From positions 341,613 to 405,612 of the forward strand of contig WIDE01000019.1 in the NCBI GenBank assembly GCA_015039315.1: 64,000 bases of DNA, in the 5' to 3' direction. Position numbers and translations under genes: made by a program. This document shows, piece after piece, positions 1 through 11,555 of the stretch (positions are counted from its first letter, which is position 1; every line of letters starts with the position of its first letter). Below the pieces are notes generated by a model. The model was not told the origin of the DNA. It saw only the letters and a program-made list of their open reading frames with translations, and did no database searches. This DNA is from Clavulina sp. PMI_390 (Eukaryota; Basidiomycota; Agaricomycetes; Cantharellales; Hydnaceae).

Positions 1-12
1 CTTGCCACAATG

Positions 13-1892
13 TCATTTCCAGATCGAGGAACGACTGCCCCATCTGGGCGCAGAGTGTAGCGAAGGTGAGTGCGTTGACCACACAGAGATGTGCCGTCGA
101 CGGCTAGGTGGCAAACCACGCATGGGACGTTGAGTTCGTTGAGCTACAGGCAGCGTCCCATCGCCTGGAGCCGGATGTAGCTTTGGTTTAGCATCGAGCC
201 ATGGGGAGCGAGGCATTGACGGAGGCATATGAGTCAGGCCATAGTTATGTTTGCGAATTCCATAGATCACATACTTCGAGGGACGACTGAACGCATAGCC
301 TTGCAACGAGTTGATCCTCATCGTCTATCACTTCATACCACTCGGCACCTGGGCTGCGTCCAAGTATTGGCTGAGGGACCTCTGCTCGACCAAGACTTGT
401 GATTTGATTGGGTCGTGATCCGTCCTCCAATGTCTCATGAAGGACATCTATATTTAGCATGGGTGTAGAAAACTCCAAGACAGGTGGTTGCTCGATGATG
501 AATGTATGGCTATTACGCCAGCTAGTCAAGGTCCCTTCTTCGCCAGATAAGAACTGGACCTGCCCATCATACTCTAGACGGTATAGTATTGACCCTCCAG
601 GTAACGAGCTGGTAGTCCCAATACGTCAAAAGTCCAAATTAATCATGAGGTGCTGGCGTGTATAGGGTAAAATAACCTACCCAGGAAGAGGCAATAGCAG
701 CCCCTACAATGAAGACATTAGAATGCATGCTATCCACAAGCACCGCTTTATGGATGTCCTTACTGCTGTTATCAAGGAAACTAGTTGAATACGCCAAGCA
801 TAGGTCTGACCCTCCTCGGGGGTTTCGATCCATGATAGCGGTGAACCAGCCCCTTCACGTCCCGCATCGGCCAAGCCATCCCACTGCGGCGGCCCTTGAA
901 CCTAAGGGCGGAGGATCAGCCTTAGTCAGAAGGATCTATCAGGAATGTCGCACCTGGCCCTCGGATGCTTTAGCGCTTTGGATCAGTGGGGTCAGATCAG
1001 CTGATGGATTCACCGCATGGGCAGATGGCAACGAGCTTGCCTAAGAGAAACGAGAAGGTCAATTAGTAGCAAGCATACTGGCACATCACTGACTTACTCC
1101 TAGCCTAGACCAAATGCAGAGTTCGCCCACTGCGCTTGTAAGGTCGGGGTTAGACAAAGCGAACCAGTCTGGGGTGTTGATCGCGTCCAGATGGTTAGGG
1201 TGCAATGTTTCATGGCTCTAAGAACAAGGAGACCAGGCTGACCATTGATATCGCCGCTACAAATATCGACAGATAAAGAGCCGATCATCTCGGGCTCATA
1301 TTGAGCGGCGGAAGAGCTAGGTGCATACAGATGACGCCTGTACCAGCATGAGATGTGCATGTGAGGTCGGTTGTATGCATAACCAGGAACTACTTTGATC
1401 TCAAAAGTGTTCAAGGTAGACCATTGTGGTGAGAGCACGTCGACCGAGTCGGTATCTTTAACTTGACCGTCAAACTCTAAACGACAGAAGAGAATACCAC
1501 TAAAATCAAGCCGGATGACAAGTGGAACAATGGGTGAAAGGTATTGGAACGCACTCGGAAAAGCCTCTCTTGATGTTCTACAGGACATAGTTGAACATTA
1601 TCCGATCGCAATGAGCTATAGTGATGAATGGGACCTCACTGCGCTGTCGATTGAAATGTGACACATGTAGGTGCCTAGCTCTTCCAATATTGGGGCGAGG
1701 TGGGGCTTTAGTGCCAATTGAGAGGGTATCAGAACGAGTGGTACTCAAACACTTTCCAGGGAAATGTATTTATACCGGTTTCCCCTCCGATATTGTAGGA
1801 AGGCTCGTATAAGATATCGTAGTGTTTGCTAGCATTAGAGAGCTCGACGATGGTGAGGGACAGAATCGGATCAAGTCGACAAGATGTTTCAT
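13..1892 (-). CDS. Tandem C2-like domain protein with Trp-rich C-terminal tail (family member A)
   Basis: Function unknown; the fold suggests a membrane- or protein-binding adaptor. Exons read by eye on the minus strand: 1743-1640, 1577-1555, 1499-1243, 1168-1098, 1040-954, 901-764, 703-681, 608-275 and 180-13; the phases agree throughout. The first C2-like unit has strand-like TYMCHISIDSA, then FCRLEFDGQVK, then SLSVDICSGDIN. The second has TYAWRIQLVS, LYRLEYDGQVQ and MLNIDVLHE. A linker joins the units, and the protein ends in a basic/Pro stretch and SAPRWGSRSSIWK. From the exon at 1743 it is about 400 residues. The 5' exon is tentative: an in-frame join to an ATG near 1892 was not resolved. 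The C2 assignment is pattern-based and rests on comparison with the three paralogues at 3029, 19602 and 21703. Confidence 0.6.
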
Positions 1893-3028
1893 GCTCCTGG
1901 CGTCAATTGTCGCGTCAACTCTGAACACGATGCGTTTAATTCAAATCAGGCACAACAACAACGCATTCGAGTGAATGGTACCACACACGCGCGCTCTCCG
2001 AAGAATGAATACCGTGTCACGTTCGGTATCTTTTGATAAACCTTTGAAGGGGATGGCCAGGTCGGCGAGCAAAACATCGGCCTGTTTCACGTTACAGAGA
2101 GAGCGACACTATACCGAGCTGTTGTGGGTCTGGGATTCATGGAGCGGACAATATGTGAGCTCTCTACCGTTGGATTTGACATCGATGGCAATACTTAGGA
2201 CATCAATACCCTATACATGTCAACTCGGGGGAACCATTTGCCAAGCCTTCACCGGCGAGCATTACAGCATCGTCAAGACGGCAGTGATGATGGGTTCAGA
2301 GACTCGTGAGCTGCCACCTTGAGGGAAGCACAGTGATATGCATCAATCTCACAGGGATTAATACCATCAATACTGGGGAGACGGAAGTAGGTCTCAAAGG
2401 GGTACTCGACGATGCAGTGAGAGGATCGTTTCTGCCTAAGAAATCTCTCTTCCTATACATCAGGAAACCGGTTTGGCAGCTCAGAATTCTCACGCTGCTC
2501 ATCCTTGCTCAGCGAGGGCCAACCTTCCTCACCGACCTTTGTCCTCACCCTGAAGACCTATACTATATGCTATCTCTTAGATAACGAAGCTCATCGAATA
2601 ATGGCCAAAAGTGAAACCGATGGGGCAACTATGCCGCTCTACAGGAGCCATCCAAATCTCGCAAAACGACATTGTGTAGGCCCAATTGTGCACGCTGCAG
2701 CCGATAATTTCCGGAACTTGTCTGGATGCTATGGAGATCATCCACTACCCTATAGTTATTAGTTGTATTCGGGCTCATAGAACCTTGTTTTAGTTTGCTG
2801 AGGAAGGTTGGCCCTCGCTGAGCAAGACGAGGAGCGTGAGAATTCTGAGCTCCCAAACTGGTTTCCTGATGTAGGGGCGAATGCTGTTGCTGAGACGTGT
2901 GATAGGATATGAGTAGGCTACAGGAAGAAGAACCACGCAGCAGACCGATCAAGCCAGCATGTCATTTTCACTCGAAGCTGGGACCTGCACGGTCGGAGGT
3001 AATCGCGGTTCACTACCCTATGTTTGAG
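1893..3028. other. Intergenic, with an inverted repeat
   Basis: No convincing gene was found. The short open frames here lack homology to anything I know, and none joins to a neighbour through credible splice sites. The only structure is the imperfect inverted repeat at 2453-2874, listed separately. The 3' part is the downstream flank of the C2-like gene ending at 3029. Confidence 0.5.
2453..2874. repeat. Imperfect inverted repeat, arms of about 77 bp, spacer about 267 bp
   Basis: The left arm 2453-2531 and the right arm 2799-2874 are reverse complements over nearly their whole length, with only a few mismatches. A shared core includes an EcoRI-like GAATTC and the string AGCGAGGGCCAACCTTCC. 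Outside the arms, similarity falls off sharply. Such a fold-back could be a non-autonomous DNA element (MITE or foldback) or an inverted duplication. No transposase and no clear target-site duplication were seen. The spacer has no recognisable coding content. Confidence 0.7.
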
Positions 3029-4984
3029 TCACTTCCATATTGATGAGCGATAACCCCATCTCGGAGCAGGGTATGGCAGTGGGGAATACAATGACCATGC
3101 AGGGAAGCGTATCTGGGGGGGAGGGGGTGGTGGCAATTCATCCACAGGGGTTTGGGCTTGTTGATCCAAAGATATATTCGTATCGTTCAAAGCTGGTTGT
3201 GGAGTGGGCTCAGCGTTCACCTTTGGGGGCTGAGAAGCTGGTAGAGGTTCCATCGGAAAGCGGGCCTTGCATATCGAGGTAGTTGACTAGTTTGAAAGAT
3301 AAGGCTTAGGAGTGACGAATTATACGTACTTGGAGAGATGATTTGACGACTAAGCGTTCAATTACCTGCTCCTGATCGTCTATAACCTCATACGATCTGG
3401 CCTTTTTCCCTGAGACGTGAACAGCTGCTGGCGGCGGCACCTTTGCTCGACCAAGTATTGTGATTTGATTGAGCCGCAATCCCTCTATCGGCATGTCATA
3501 GAGTATATCTATATTTAGCGTAGGTCCAGCAGGCCATGGCGGGGATTGATTGATCATAAATGTATGGCTATCACCCGGCGAAGGCGAGTCCATTTTTTGG
3601 CCAAACAAGAACTGAACCTGTCCTTCATACTCTAGGCGATAGAATATTTCCCCTCTGGGTGACGAGTTGAGAGTTATCGTGCGTTAGATATCCCTATCTG
3701 TATGATGAAACATCAACGATGAGCAAATGGGATAGCTTACGTGGAACTGGGAGCAAGCGATTGCAATCTCTGGCGATACAAAGATTAGAAAACATTTCAC
3801 CCGCAAACTTTGATTTATCAGTACCGTCAGCGGGGACAACACTCGAATGTGCCATGCATAGGTCTCGTTCTGACTTAATTCGGGCAAAGATGTCACAGAA
3901 TAACCGACCAGATGCATTGCATCATAAAACCTAAATCGATGTGGTCGAACCTTGGCCTTGGGGGTAGGGGGGTCAACCTCGAATAGAACAGATTGCTTCT
4001 AACGCTCGCACCTGGCCCATGTATGCATTTATGCTTTTCGTAGCGGGATTTGGGTCAGCCAACGAATGCAGCGCGTTGGCGGGCGGAGTTATGCTTGGCT
4101 GAAAGAGTAAGAGGTAAAAAGTCAACCTAAGCACCATGTAGGTGCATTGCTGACTTACTCCCATCCAACTCCGAACATGCAATCGACTCACAGTGCGCGC
4201 GCGGCCATAGTTGGTTAAAGCGAACCAGTCTATTTTTTTATTTTATTTTTTTCGATCCCCCGCACGTGATTAGCATTACAATCCAAAGGGTTTGAGAACA
4301 AGCAGAGCGCATTAACCATGAATATCACCGTTGCAAACATCAATGGACAGAGAGCCGATCATCTCGAGGGCATTGTGAGCTGTGGAAGTGTCGAACTCAG
4401 GAAATCGACGCTGGTACCAGCATGAGATATACGCAAAGGGTCTAGTAGATAAGTTACTAAGAGCCGCTTTGGTCTCAAACTGGTTCACTGTGGGCCACTT
4501 CGGGAATATCAAGCCAGCCCATTTCCTAGAGAGCACGCTAACAGAGCCGGTATATTTGACCTGACCCTCAAACTCTACACGACAAAAGATATTACCACTG
4601 AGACGAAGAGGAAATATGAGAAGTGAAACCCAGCGACAAAGAGATCGAGACGTACTCGGCAAGTTTTGTGGTAATAATCTACAGAAGATAGTCAGGGGTA
4701 TTTACCGTTTGCGCATGTAAAAACAACAAGAACCCACGGCCGAATCAATAAAGATGTTGCATGTGTAGGTCCCCTGCACTTCTGAGGCTTTAGCAACGCG
4801 AGTCCTCAGCTTGAAGGTAGCAGTATCAGAATATTTGTCGTCTCAATTGGGAAATGGTTCGGTACCGATGCCGCAGGAAGCCTCCTAAGAGATAGCATGG
4901 AGCTTGGTTGCGTACAGGTCGTAGTTGATTACGACGAGGTACAGGATCAAGGTGCAGACGCCCATGAGGAGAGGTGATCTTCAT
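3029..4984 (-). CDS. Tandem C2-like domain protein with Trp-rich C-terminal tail (family member B)
   Basis: Closest relative is the gene at 13-1892; function unknown. Exons read on the minus strand: 4841-4738, 4678-4656, 4597-4317, 4229-4159, 4098-4012, 3977-3825, 3769-3741, 3654-3330 and 3265-3029, about 436 residues from the first listed exon. C2-like unit 1 shows TYTCNIFIDSA, IFCRVEFEGQVK and SLSIDVCNGDI. Unit 2 shows TYAWHIRVLS, FYRLEYEGQVQ and TLNIDILYD. The last exon is Pro/Gln-rich, with a run of six prolines, and ends APRWGYRSSIWK. Exons of 104, 23, 71 and 87 nt are the same length in both minus-strand paralogues, which strongly supports the model. The 5' end (ATG near 4984) is tentative. 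One intron (4230-4316) carries an unusually T/A-rich acceptor tract. Confidence 0.62.
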
Positions 4985-6975
4985 GGCGTCAATCGCAACA
5001 CTGCCTTCTGTCACTTAGGACAATATGTCAGCCTCGAACATGTAATTCAGGAAAGGCACAGTGATTACTAATGCTATGTCAGGGAGCTGGCATTTCACAT
5101 TCATGCTCGCTGCCGAACGAGCCACCATCGAAGGACGGAAGTTCCCCCTCACTTGCATCATGTATCGAGCTTCGGGCCATCTATTCGCCACTGCCAGTGT
5201 GATCCAAGCGGACATATGCTACTTCTCATGCATTGCCCCCGATCACTTTATCGAACTTTTTGAGCGGCGCAAGGCAATTCTCGTGATGCGTCCGTAGAAG
5301 GGAATTTCCACGAATAGTGAGAATCCTCATGCGTCTGTTTAGCCCGTAAAGTCCGTTTAACTCTCTAGGTACGGAGCCGATATAGAAGTATATGTAGCTT
5401 CTTCATCTTCTTGCTTGTTGATCGGGTCAAGATTGGAGGAGGTAATTTTGCGCAAAGAGGGGCGATAGGGGGTGGAAGCTAGTACGGCACGGTGGCATGG
5501 TCATTATCCAATCATTTCATGGGTCACTCCTGGTGAATGCCCTTGTGTTTCAGGGTAGCCAAGGAGTCGAAACGCGCGCGCTAGTTGTGTGTATAATGTG
5601 CACCAGCACGAGGCTCGGAGTATTTTTTGGCGGCTGAGGGGCAGCAGACTGCGGGGAAACCATGTGGGCAATCTATTTGACGGAGCTAACGGAAGTTCCG
5701 AGGAGAGAAAGGCTCAGGGAGGAGGTATCCTGAAGCAATAGCATGTGCTCGTCATTGAGAACAGGAGATAGAGGGAGTTAGGCGGCGACAATTCAATTGT
5801 GCGGACAAAGGCAAAGCACGACAACAGACCACAACACTCGACTGAATTGCCACTGAGTCACAACAACAGCGCTGAAACGCTACACAACGACGGGGACGAT
5901 GTCGGCCCTTGCATTATGTGTGGAGAGTTCACCAACACAACACGCGGGGTTGTTAGACGAAAGCCTTATAATGACCCAGATCACGGACTGATTCGAGTTT
6001 GCCTCCTCCATCGATCCAAAGTTGTGCTTTTCGACTCTCGACGCTTTCTTCCGCATCCGCAACGTCCAAGGCCCTCAAAATGTCGTTATGCCACCCCCGT
6101 TGCTTGAAACCCACTGTATTATTCCCTTGTAGGCTATGCTCACCTTGGGGATAGGTCGCCTAGTTGCGATTCAATACAGTCGCACCCATATTCTCAGAGT
6201 CTTCGCCCGCCGTCGTCAGCCCCGACCCGCTCCAATCTTCGAATTAGCCTTTGTGTAGCAATCCATCCATGCGCTTCCACTAGACTAATTTGTGACTCAT
6301 TTGGGAGTCTGTCGGCGACGTTGCACATTGCTCGTCCAAGTCCACCCAAAGTCCGCTCAATCACCCTGTAAGAGATTGATGCTTCTAATTCCGCCCCTCG
6401 TGGCAAAACCCCGCCTCGGACGCGATTCAGATATTCTTCTAATCCCGGGCATCGCTCTGACCGCCTTGGCTCCTCTTCTCTCCCTCTAGAGCCATAATGT
6501 CCACACCACCGCCGACAATTCTGTCGCCCGTCCATATTAGACGGCCGCCACCCAGCTTCGAGTTTTGTACCCCGCTCCCTCAAGCATAAGAAGTGCGCTG
6601 CAAAACTTGCTCAGCCCTCCTCTCCTATCTACCCCGCCTCACTCGAGTCGCATCGCATCAAGCCTTTCATCACACAACCATCACACCTGCTTCACTACTT
6701 GAACCTCCTCGAGACACAACACCTCTCTCCTCAGGGTTCATTTGACCAAGAAAGGCCAGCTCCTGATTAGCCTGAACAAACTCGGCTACAGTAGTATTTA
6801 CCACCGAGAGACATTGCTATTCGTCTCAATACCAAAGCCGCCGCAGTCAGCTCATCGCTTGCCTGTGACACCGCGTTCCCCTCAACGCATTCAGAAAACA
6901 CGCTCCCCTGCCAAGAAGCCTTTGTTCTCTCCTCCCCCTCCTATTCATTCCCCATCCTCTCAGAAATTCAAAAAG
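4985..6975. other. Intergenic region, no gene recognised
   Basis: About 2 kb with only short open frames without homology or splice partners. The last 400 bp before 6976 is rich in C/T tracts typical of a fungal core promoter and 5' leader. It probably contains the 5' UTR of the Ser-rich gene, with a possible leader-intron acceptor near 6734. Confidence 0.5.
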
Positions 6976-8196
6976 ATGCCCTTCCTCTCCCGCCAATCTG
7001 CCCACACTACTACTTCTTCTTCCCTCAAGTCCTCCTCGGGTGCTGCTCCATCCCAGAAAACGCCCTTCCACTCTCGCTCTAACCAGCAGGGCTTCGACGT
7101 CACCTCCCACCCGCCTATGCCTGACTATGACTACGGTCGCCGAGGCTCACTCCCCACTGCTTCCCTCTCCCAGAACCACCCTCGCTCGTCGTCTACCAAG
7201 CCTGTCGACAAAGACTATAACCGCGCACAGAACAAGCGCTATCCTCTTCCTCTGCCCTACAATGCTGTCGTCGAGATGGATAAGATCCTCGGAGACGGTC
7301 GATCTTCTCAAAAGGTAGCCCAGCCTCATCCATTCCCCAAGGCTGACATGGGCGTCGGACGTCCCTATGTCGGTGCCGATGGCAGGCTGTGGCGCGATCG
7401 TGAGGAGGAGCTCGAGTACACGGGCTTGCTCGCGTCGCCACAGGCTTACCGTCGTGGGTCAGACGATACGATCCTGGGTGACGAGGTTACTGGTAGTGAG
7501 CGCCATGGTCGTCGTGAGTGGGCTCAGTTCAGCGCGCGCCACCCTGGTGGTGTTTCCGGATCTTCTTCTTCGCGTCATCCTGCGCAGCGCTCTTCGCGCT
7601 CTCGTCAATACAACTCGTCTGCGACTTCTGACGACGAGGACGATAGCACACCCACTTGGAGCCCAGTCGTCGAGACCCACCCTGCTCAACACCAATTCCC
7701 CGCATACGCTTTCCCTCAGTCCTCCAAGTCCTCTTCTCGTTCCTCTTCTTCTCGCACCCCTGCCTATCCTGCTGCTCCCATGACCGACGACCGCACGATC
7801 CCTCTTCCCGTGAGCATCAACGACTTTGCTGTTCCTTCCTCGTCCAAGGCTCCCCACGTCCACCACGTCCCTCGTGCGCGCGAGGATTTCCTCGAGAGCG
7901 CCTTCGTGCCTCCACGTGGTAGCAGTGGCTCCTCATCAAGGCCCCCCGTGGCCGAGTCGAGGCGGACGGCACGCCGCTCGAGCGTGCAGGGCATCATGCC
8001 CGTCTCCGCTACTCAACAACCGCACCCGCACTCGCGTCATCCTCACGCGGCTGTGGCTCCTCCCAGCCGCGAGATTGTCGTCCCGCTTCCGGCCCTGAAG
8101 CCTTCGGCTCCTCCCTCGTCTAGCTCGGAGCGTTCGGCGTCCTCGTCGTCTTCGGCGGGAGGCAACAAGTTCCTTGGTGTGTTCAAGAAAAAGTGA
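6976..8196 (+). CDS. Ser/Pro-rich low-complexity protein, function unknown
   Basis: A single uninterrupted exon. I place the start at the ATG at 6976 (context AAAAG-ATG-CC), giving 406 residues. The open frame continues upstream to 6742 but without an ATG, and through CT-rich leader-like sequence. The protein opens MPFLSRQSAHTTTSSS and is dominated by Ser, Pro, Arg and His, with poly-Ser runs near the C-terminus. It ends with a basic NKFLGVFKKK. A short less-disordered stretch (YPLPLPYNAVVEMDKILGDG, then a GRPYVGADGRLWRDREEELEYTG-like segment) may be the conserved core. No signal peptide, membrane span or known domain was seen. Most likely a disordered fungal-specific protein; codon use is C-rich, suggesting good expression. 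Confidence 0.75.
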   Translation: MPFLSRQSAHTTTSSSLKSSSGAAPSQKTPFHSRSNQQGFDVTSHPPMPDYDYGRRGSLPTASLSQNHPRSSSTKPVDKDYNRAQNKRYPLPLPYNAVVEMDKILGDGRSSQKVAQPHPFPKADMGVGRPYVGADGRLWRDREEELEYTGLLASPQAYRRGSDDTILGDEVTGSERHGRREWAQFSARHPGGVSGSSSSRHPAQRSSRSRQYNSSATSDDEDDSTPTWSPVVETHPAQHQFPAYAFPQSSKSSSRSSSSRTPAYPAAPMTDDRTIPLPVSINDFAVPSSSKAPHVHHVPRAREDFLESAFVPPRGSSGSSSRPPVAESRRTARRSSVQGIMPVSATQQPHPHSRHPHAAVAPPSREIVVPLPALKPSAPPSSSSERSASSSSSAGGNKFLGVFKKK

Positions 8197-9583
8197 CTGC
8201 ATTGGTATCGTCGATGGACACTTTTGTGAATAGTTTTTTCTGTTTATTTTCTCTCTTCGTCTCTCTTGCCTTTATCGTGCTTCGTAGCTTGCTTGCTAGG
8301 ATGTTGGGCTGTTGTTCCTCCGCTTCGTTTTTTTCTTTCCTTTCAGTATCATCGCTTCTCCTCATGTCTCCTCACGACCTCATCATCATTCGTCATGATC
8401 CGCGATGCCCCTCCCTCCAACCATCATCTTGCATTAATATTATTATACTTATGGCGACGGCAATCCGAAATCAAAATGTTTTGTAGCACTACTCTAGTTA
8501 GCGAGTCGTTTACTTTGGCCCTCGCAGTCAAGCAAATAATCCAATTCTCGTTCTACCTCATCAATCGTTTGAAATGTGTGTGTGTTCGCAAAAGTGAGCT
8601 ATTTGCTGTGTTTATCTTGCCACGATCAGGCGACGAGAAAAAGTTGAAATGGATAGAGCGGATCAAGGATACCGAGCGTTATATGACGGATGAGGCTATG
8701 TCGATGCTCAATGGCTCCATGCGACCCATATGTGTACGCGCATGCCGAGAGGGCGAGCGAGCGAGCGATGGACGGCCCTGCAGTTCATATATACATATAC
8801 ACGTTTATATATCGACAATGAACGCTTCGGGACCTGACTGCTGTTGTACCTGCACAGCGCTCGGCTCTGAGGCCGAATCCGTATCCGCCTCTCAAGCCAT
8901 GTGTGCGCACAGTGTATAGACCCTGTGTAGGATGTACGTTATATCGCTCGATCTTACGATGCTTTTTGACAATGGGAAAAGAGAGGAACGGTGGAGCGGC
9001 GGATCCGGACCTGAGCGGCACAAATTGGGGATTATCTCCGTGTATCCTCGGCAGCGAGAGTCGATCGCGCTGTCAGTCACTGACTGCCCCCAGGAATTGA
9101 CAGGCAAGCAACGGATGTGGCCGGACGCCGCCAGAGTGATTCCATTGTGCTGTTTCGCTCGTACGATTTGCGTCAGGTGTCGTCGTGAAAGGGTGCAAAG
9201 CTATCGTAAGAAGTGATACTAGGGTCTCTGTATAGTGGGTCACATTGGCGCGCATGACAGCATAAGCCGAATAGAGACAACAGCAAGAGTTTTTCTTACG
9301 CTCTAACTATACAAGAGGGTTACTTTTGAGCAAGATGTAGTTGTATCGTGAACAGGGCCCTGAAATCCCACGAAGAACAAAGAGAAGAAACAAAGTAAGG
9401 AAGAAGAGAGAAGCGGCGAGAAGGCCAGCGGGCGCGTCTAATCCCACACTCTAAGCAAGCGTCGTGTGGAACTGTCAGATCAAGATAATGTTTAGAGAAA
9501 TCTGACGTCGCCATTGCTAAATCGTTTGGAGGCAAAATAACATGAGGAAAGACGTGGATGCCTTCAGCGCTCTCACCCGCACA
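8197..9583. other. 3' flanks of convergent genes, no gene recognised
   Basis: Contains the T-rich 3' flank of the Ser-rich gene (to roughly 8480) and, from about 9075, the downstream flank of the MFS gene at 9584-11533. That flank is duplicated at 12920-13430. Short open frames in between have no recognisable content. Confidence 0.5.
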
Positions 9584-11533
9584 TCACTGCTCGTCCTCGT
9601 CATCCTTATTCATATTCATGTTTGGGTTTTCCGGTAGCAAGAGAGCTGAGCGCACTGCAAACCCTGTCAGTATTGCGATGAACACAAAAACAGAGTACCC
9701 ATGCAGCCCAAGCCATCTGGGATGTGCCATCGAGAGCGAGAAGAGGGAGGTAGCGCTAACAGGGCCTAAAGCGCGCAGGAAGCTAATGACCATTTGGGCA
9801 AGTCCATTGGTCGTGCCAAGGAGTGCAGGGCTCGGTGCGGCTGCGCTTACGAACATAAAGTTGACGCCTGGTCCCGTAGTGGTTCGACATTGATCAGAAG
9901 AGCAGCGACAGGAGAGAAGGAGGGAGACAAAAGGAACGCACTGAATCCCATATCAAACATGCTACCCATCAACATCATAGCGAGCATCACAGCCCACACG
10001 CTCCAGTGCAGCTCTCCAGCCGGCGTAGGATTTGCCTTTGTTAGCTCGTGCATGATAGGGAAACACGCGAAGATGAACCAAAAGCTGATCATTGTCGCAA
10101 TCATAATCTTTTTCGGTCCAAAACGTTTCAGCATCGGCGCAAAAGCAACTAGCTGGATGAGCCCGTCAAATAGGCCGAAGGCCCCACAGATAGCACCGAC
10201 GAGAGGCGGGGGTAGACCCAGTCCTCCAGCTGAGACAGGTATGGGGAGGAAGACAGTGAGGATAGCCCAGAAGGAAATCTCAATGAGCGCCAGCCAGCCA
10301 TAGTTCGTTATGGCGAGGATGACGGGACGAGTGAGCACACTTCGGAGGGAAGTGTCATTGGCTTCAGATGTGGTGGGTAGGACGTTAGGATCAAGAACAG
10401 AGCTCGGGGTGGAGGCATTAGGGATAGCGCCATACGATTTGACCGTCTTGTTTGTCGATCTAACTTTTGATTCTGCGTTTAGAGTCTAAAGGTATGAAGT
10501 TTCTGTAAGTAAACCGTCAAGCCATAGAGGAAACACAAACCTCGCCAAGGGCAAAAAAGGCAAACACCCACGCACACGCGCAGCATAACGCGGAGACGAA
10601 ACAGGGGAGAAAATAGGGGTTTGCTGCGAGGAACTTATTCCCTTTGAAAATTAGCAATCGCTCAGCAGGGTGCTGCAAGGCTCCTCCGATGACAGGTGCT
10701 GTTAAGTGGCGGGATTTGGTCATGAGACATAATATTCTAAAAGGAACAAAGCACGCACCGATGGTCAGTCCGATGACCCAAGTGATGGGAAAAAGCGAGA
10801 GCACGCGAGCACGGTTCGAGTCATTTGTCAGCTCGGCAAGCTAGGGGATCGAAAGGTAAGATGGGTCGAGCACTATTTATCAAGGTATTCGAGAGGAGTA
10901 TACCATGGTTTTGGCGACCCCAACATTTCCGTTCAGAACTCCGGCAATCATGCGGCTGAGGACAACAGTAGTGACTGATTTGGCTAAGCCGAACGATAGC
11001 ATGGATGCTATCAATCCGAATAGCCCAGTAAGAAGGACAGGTCTGCGGCCAATTCGGTCCGACAACCGCCCCCAGTGGAGAATACACAAGGCTAGAGTTA
11101 TGAAGTGATGTTAATCGAAAGCTGTAGAAGGACTTTGGAGATGTCGAATCAAACCTTGAGTGAGGAAGAAGGATGATTCCTGGATTCAGAAGTCAGAGGT
11201 GGCACGCTGATTTGGAGTTGATCTAACTGACGATAATCCCAATGTGATACCCCACTCGAGATGAATCTCCTTGCGTGATGCCAGTCTCGTTTACTAGCTA
11301 AACAGTAGGCAAAGTCTGGTTAGTCACAAAAAGGCAAGGATGACCGAAAGGCTCGCCTGGGCTAGGAATGGCATCGGCACAAATGCCGTGATAGGCTCGC
11401 AGAGACAGACGCCAAGCACGATGAAAACTTGGAGCCAGTTTCCACTCTGAGGTTTTGTTGGGACGGTCGGTCCTGACTCGCCCCCATCCAGGCGTTGGCT
11501 GCCTGGGGCGTCCAAAAGTCGCTCAATCTCCAT
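9584..11533 (-). CDS. MFS transporter (ZIF/YCR023C-like), upstream-duplication copy 1
   Basis: A multi-exon major facilitator transporter, probably of 12 membrane spans, starting at the ATG at 11533 and ending DEDEQ at 9584. The MFS motif A follows span 2: HWGRLSDRIGRRPVLLTG. It is followed by SRMIAGVLNGNVGVAKTM (span 4/5 region) and ELTNDSNRARVLSLFPITW. The central loop is followed by RSVLTRPVILAITNYGWLAL, opening the second half; the last span is FVFIAILTGFAVRSALLLPE. The layout matches fungal/plant ZIF1-like facilitators; substrate cannot be read from sequence. Introns match the copy at 13431-15406, but intron 1 after MPFLAQ appears to use a GC donor (GCGAGC). Alternative: a GT donor 12 nt downstream, adding four residues. 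Confidence 0.85.
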
Positions 11534-11555
11534 CTCTCTTATCTTGGGAGTAGAT

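Noticed and set aside
2296..2952. Short frames containing R-G-P-T-F-L twice
   Set aside because: The repeated peptide is caused by the inverted repeat read on opposite strands, not by a repeated protein.
5799..6107. 102-residue open frame with a C-x-x-C pair (CIMCGE)
   Set aside because: It begins with GTG, has no second metal-binding pair, no splice partners and no recognisable fold. Probably chance in a G/C-balanced intergenic stretch.
6742..6975. N-terminal extension of the Ser-rich protein
   Set aside because: The frame is open but begins with TTG and runs through CT-rich leader-like sequence; the ATG at 6976 has a much better context.
7040..8202. Several overlapping open frames on both strands inside the Ser-rich gene
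   Set aside because: They are shadows produced by the skewed codon use (TCC/TCT/CGC) of the real exon; compositions are Arg/Ser/Leu junk.
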